Assembly (NCBI RefSeq): GCF_001440415.1
Contig: NZ_LLYA01000079.1
Coordinates: 62,001-126,000 of the forward strand
DNA from: Bradyrhizobium retamae
GTDB taxonomy: Bacteria; Pseudomonadota; Alphaproteobacteria; Rhizobiales; Xanthobacteraceae
DNA length: 64,000 nt
Direction of reading: 5' to 3'
Numbering within the stretch: position 1 is the stretch's first letter; each line of letters begins with the position of its first letter. The notes beneath the pieces are model-generated. The model had not been told where the DNA came from. It made no database searches and saw nothing but the letters and a program-made list of their open reading frames with translations. This document shows, one piece after another, positions 62,716-64,000 of the stretch. A program made the position numbers and the translations under genes.

Positions 62716-62960
62716 GAGCGTGACTAAGTACGTGCTGTACAGCATCAGTCCTATAGTCTACCGTTTAATTACAAGGTGGCAGTTGCTGACTTTGAAGCTG
62801 TCCATGAAGCGGTGACGTCCGAAGTCGCTGCTCGTCGCGTAGCGGCAGCTAGAGTGCCATCGGAAGGCGCAATCTCATAGGCTAGATACTTGCACCAAGC
62901 GCGGATGCACGCGGCTCTGCGGCTGCGAACGCGCTTGTCTACAAACAAAAGGAGACCGTC
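62716..62960. other. gap with a possible short coding fragment
   Basis: A 34-codon open frame (GTG 62776 to TAG 62880) reads VAVADFEAVHEAVTSEVAAR and RVAAARVPSEGAIS, with normal-looking codon use, perhaps a gene fragment. Otherwise nothing recognisable before the ribosome site of the gene at 62961. Confidence 0.3.
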
Positions 62961-63332
62961 ATGAGAATACCCGCAATTTTGCAGGGTGAGGCGCGGACTC
63001 GCCTCCTCCAAGGCATCGCTTTCGGCGCTGTTGCGACGATGGCGATCGGATTTATCTGGGGCGGCTGGGTCACCGGCGGCACTGCCAGAACTATGAGCGC
63101 AATGGCAGAGAGCAGCGGTCGGATGTCTGTCCTGGTCCCGATGTGCGTCGCGCAGTTCACTGCGGCGGATGGGGCCGTAGCCAAGTTTAAGGCGACGGGC
63201 ACATATTCAAGGGACAACGTCATCAGCGAATTCGTGAAGACCGTTGCCTCCACGAGTATGGACTATTCGTTCGCCAGGGCGTGCGCAACCGGCGTGGAAG
63301 CTGAACTCTCAAAGACGGCCGCAAAGAGCTGA
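62961..63332 (+). CDS. hypothetical membrane-anchored protein
   Basis: Protein of 123 residues with one transmembrane helix near residues 16-38 (LLQGIAFGAVATMAIGFIWG, preceding GWVTGG) and an outer domain containing two cysteines (VLVPMCVAQFTAADGAV near 60; SFARACATGVEAEL near 108) that could form a disulfide. AAAGGAG lies about nine bases before the ATG. Proteins of this pattern recur in Bradyrhizobium; function unknown. Confidence 0.7.
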   Translation: MRIPAILQGEARTRLLQGIAFGAVATMAIGFIWGGWVTGGTARTMSAMAESSGRMSVLVPMCVAQFTAADGAVAKFKATGTYSRDNVISEFVKTVASTSMDYSFARACATGVEAELSKTAAKS

Positions 63333-63596
63333 GCAGTCCGTCCGCCAACATAAGACCCAGCGAAATGAGTGAGCACAGGTCCGGACGACCGATGACGTCT
63401 CGCGCGCAGATTTCCTGAGCGCGCCTATTTCCTGAAAACGTCGCCAGAACGCCCGAGCGGGCAGGTGGATCCCAACCCCTTTCGTCTGGAAGGGTGCGCA
63501 GGCGGCGCGGGAAAATGCGCCCTCGGATAGCGAGCGCAGATGCGCGCGATTGCCCAACAGCGTTCGGTAGAGCCGGATGGTATCTTCGATTACCAC
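63309..63596 (-). CDS. doubtful hypothetical protein
   Basis: An open frame of 95 codons starts at GTG 63596 with GGAGG three bases upstream: VIEDTIRLYRTLLGNRAHLR, SLSEGAFSRAACAPFQTKGV. The first 55 residues look protein-like; the rest is rich in Cys, Arg and Ser and may be spurious. It overlaps the end of the gene at 62961-63332 on the other strand. It may be a decayed gene or no gene. Confidence 0.25.
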   Translation of the reverse strand: MVIEDTIRLYRTLLGNRAHLRSLSEGAFSRAACAPFQTKGVGIHLPARAFWRRFQEIGALRKSARETSSVVRTCAHSFRWVLCWRTDCSALCGRL

Positions 63597-63926
63597 TCCC
63601 CTCCGTTCGCTAATGTGTAATGCGGGGCGCGGCGGCGTATGAACTACGCCACATCTCGGAAACCCGGCCCTTGTTGCCTGGAGTTAAGGTCGGCGCGGCC
63701 TATCCCTATGCCGCACTGGCTCCTCAGTTTCGTGAGGACGTTTCGTCGGAACTCCGGGACGTAACAGCAGGACCTTCCGACGAAGTCGTTTTCCCAGTCC
63801 GACGAAGACACCCTGAAACAAGCCCGTGGTTTGATGGCTCTACCCAACAACCGGAGGCTATGTGAGCCTCCCTGGGGCGAGAGGTTCAGGCTCGCGAGAG
63901 ATTAGCCTGAGGCGGTAGGTGTCGTC
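63597..63926. other. 330-base stretch without a supported gene
   Basis: A plus-strand open frame of 81 codons (63620-63865) exists, but it has no ribosome site and no recognisable sequence. GAGCCT and AGGCTC near 63861-63892 could pair. Nothing else is seen. Confidence 0.4.
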
Positions 63927-64000
63927 ATGCGCGAAGATTTTGCTTCATCCAGTTTTCTTGCTGTTATCGTCGTCGGTTTGATTGTGGTTTGTACTGGCCT
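63927..64000 (+). CDS. start of a possible small membrane protein, 3' end outside window
   Basis: ATG 63927 opens MREDFASSSFLAVIVVGLIV, a short polar start followed at once by a hydrophobic helix. The frame is open to the window edge. GGCGGTAGG lies about ten bases upstream. It may be a single-pass peptide; too little is visible to say more. Confidence 0.35.
   Translation, partial: MREDFASSSFLAVIVVGLIVVCTG

Overview
The window is GC-rich alphaproteobacterial chromosome. Gene content, gene order and protein sequence point to Bradyrhizobium or a very close relative (Nitrobacteraceae). The evidence is a groESL pair beside a mipZ-like gene, etfBA next to a 3-hydroxybutyryl-CoA dehydrogenase, tlpA/argH/lptM-like/lysA, cpdR with ftsEX, chorismate mutase/hisC/prephenate dehydrogenase followed by metXW under a SAM-II riboswitch, and several palindromic intergenic repeats of the kind scattered through Bradyrhizobium genomes. 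No rRNA, tRNA, complete insertion sequence, prophage or CRISPR array was found.

Layout. 1-6.4 kb: a ClpP/SppA-like membrane protease (cut by the window edge) with a multi-pass membrane partner, an esterase, an HtrA-like protein with a degenerate catalytic triad, an AMP-forming acyl-CoA ligase and a small secreted protein. 6.4-10.4 kb: a frameshifted mipZ paralogue, groES-groEL (a paralogue without the GGM tail) and an HNH endonuclease. 10.6-16.7 kb: an NTF2-like protein with a divergent LysR regulator, a histidine kinase/response regulator/NHL-protein operon, and a DUF2380/DUF3280-type protein. 16.6-24.7 kb: a probable catabolic cluster (NTF2-flavin monooxygenase fusion, DUF2855 protein, acyl-CoA ligase, ABC substrate-binding protein, nitronate monooxygenase) with a LysR regulator. 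24.6-28.9 kb: alkA-type glycosylase, gluQRS, a soluble hybrid histidine kinase, a YihY membrane protein and a twin-TM protein. 28.9-37.9 kb: core metabolism (cobalamin adenosyltransferase, etfBA, 3-hydroxybutyryl-CoA dehydrogenase, tlpA, argH, an lptM-like lipoprotein, lysA, a beta-hydroxyacid dehydrogenase, a carboxymuconolactone-decarboxylase-like protein). 38-45 kb: a large TIGR02302 membrane protein, cpdR, a zinc-ribbon protein, ftsE-ftsX and a YdcF-like protein. 44.9-49.1 kb: two fused gene remnants, then an MDR dehydrogenase-mddA operon divergent from a BTAD-alpha/beta hydrolase fusion regulator. 49.2-57.5 kb: a gamma-glutamylcyclotransferase, a DUF2125 protein, a universal stress protein flanked by a duplicated gene tail, the aromatic/histidine amino-acid operon, and the SAM-II-controlled metX-metW operon. 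57.5-64 kb: a hydrolase, a secreted CHAP-type protein and a stretch of very small genes, remnants and one broken phosphatase gene.

Functional links. EtfAB and the acyl-CoA/hydroxyacyl-CoA genes serve fatty-acid or PHB-type metabolism. argH, lysA, hisC, the prephenate dehydrogenase, chorismate mutase and metXW serve amino-acid synthesis. ftsEX, cpdR and the mipZ remnant belong to cell-cycle and division functions. The less ordinary features are gene decay (mipZ-like, GFA/LRR chimera, PAP2 gene), a duplicated prephenate dehydrogenase tail bracketing a stress-protein gene, a protease-like protein that has lost its catalytic residues, and fused or clustered genes with no clear characterised counterpart (BTAD-hydrolase with mddA; NTF2-FMO cluster). 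No single locus stands out as a clearly novel system; the best candidates are listed as findings.
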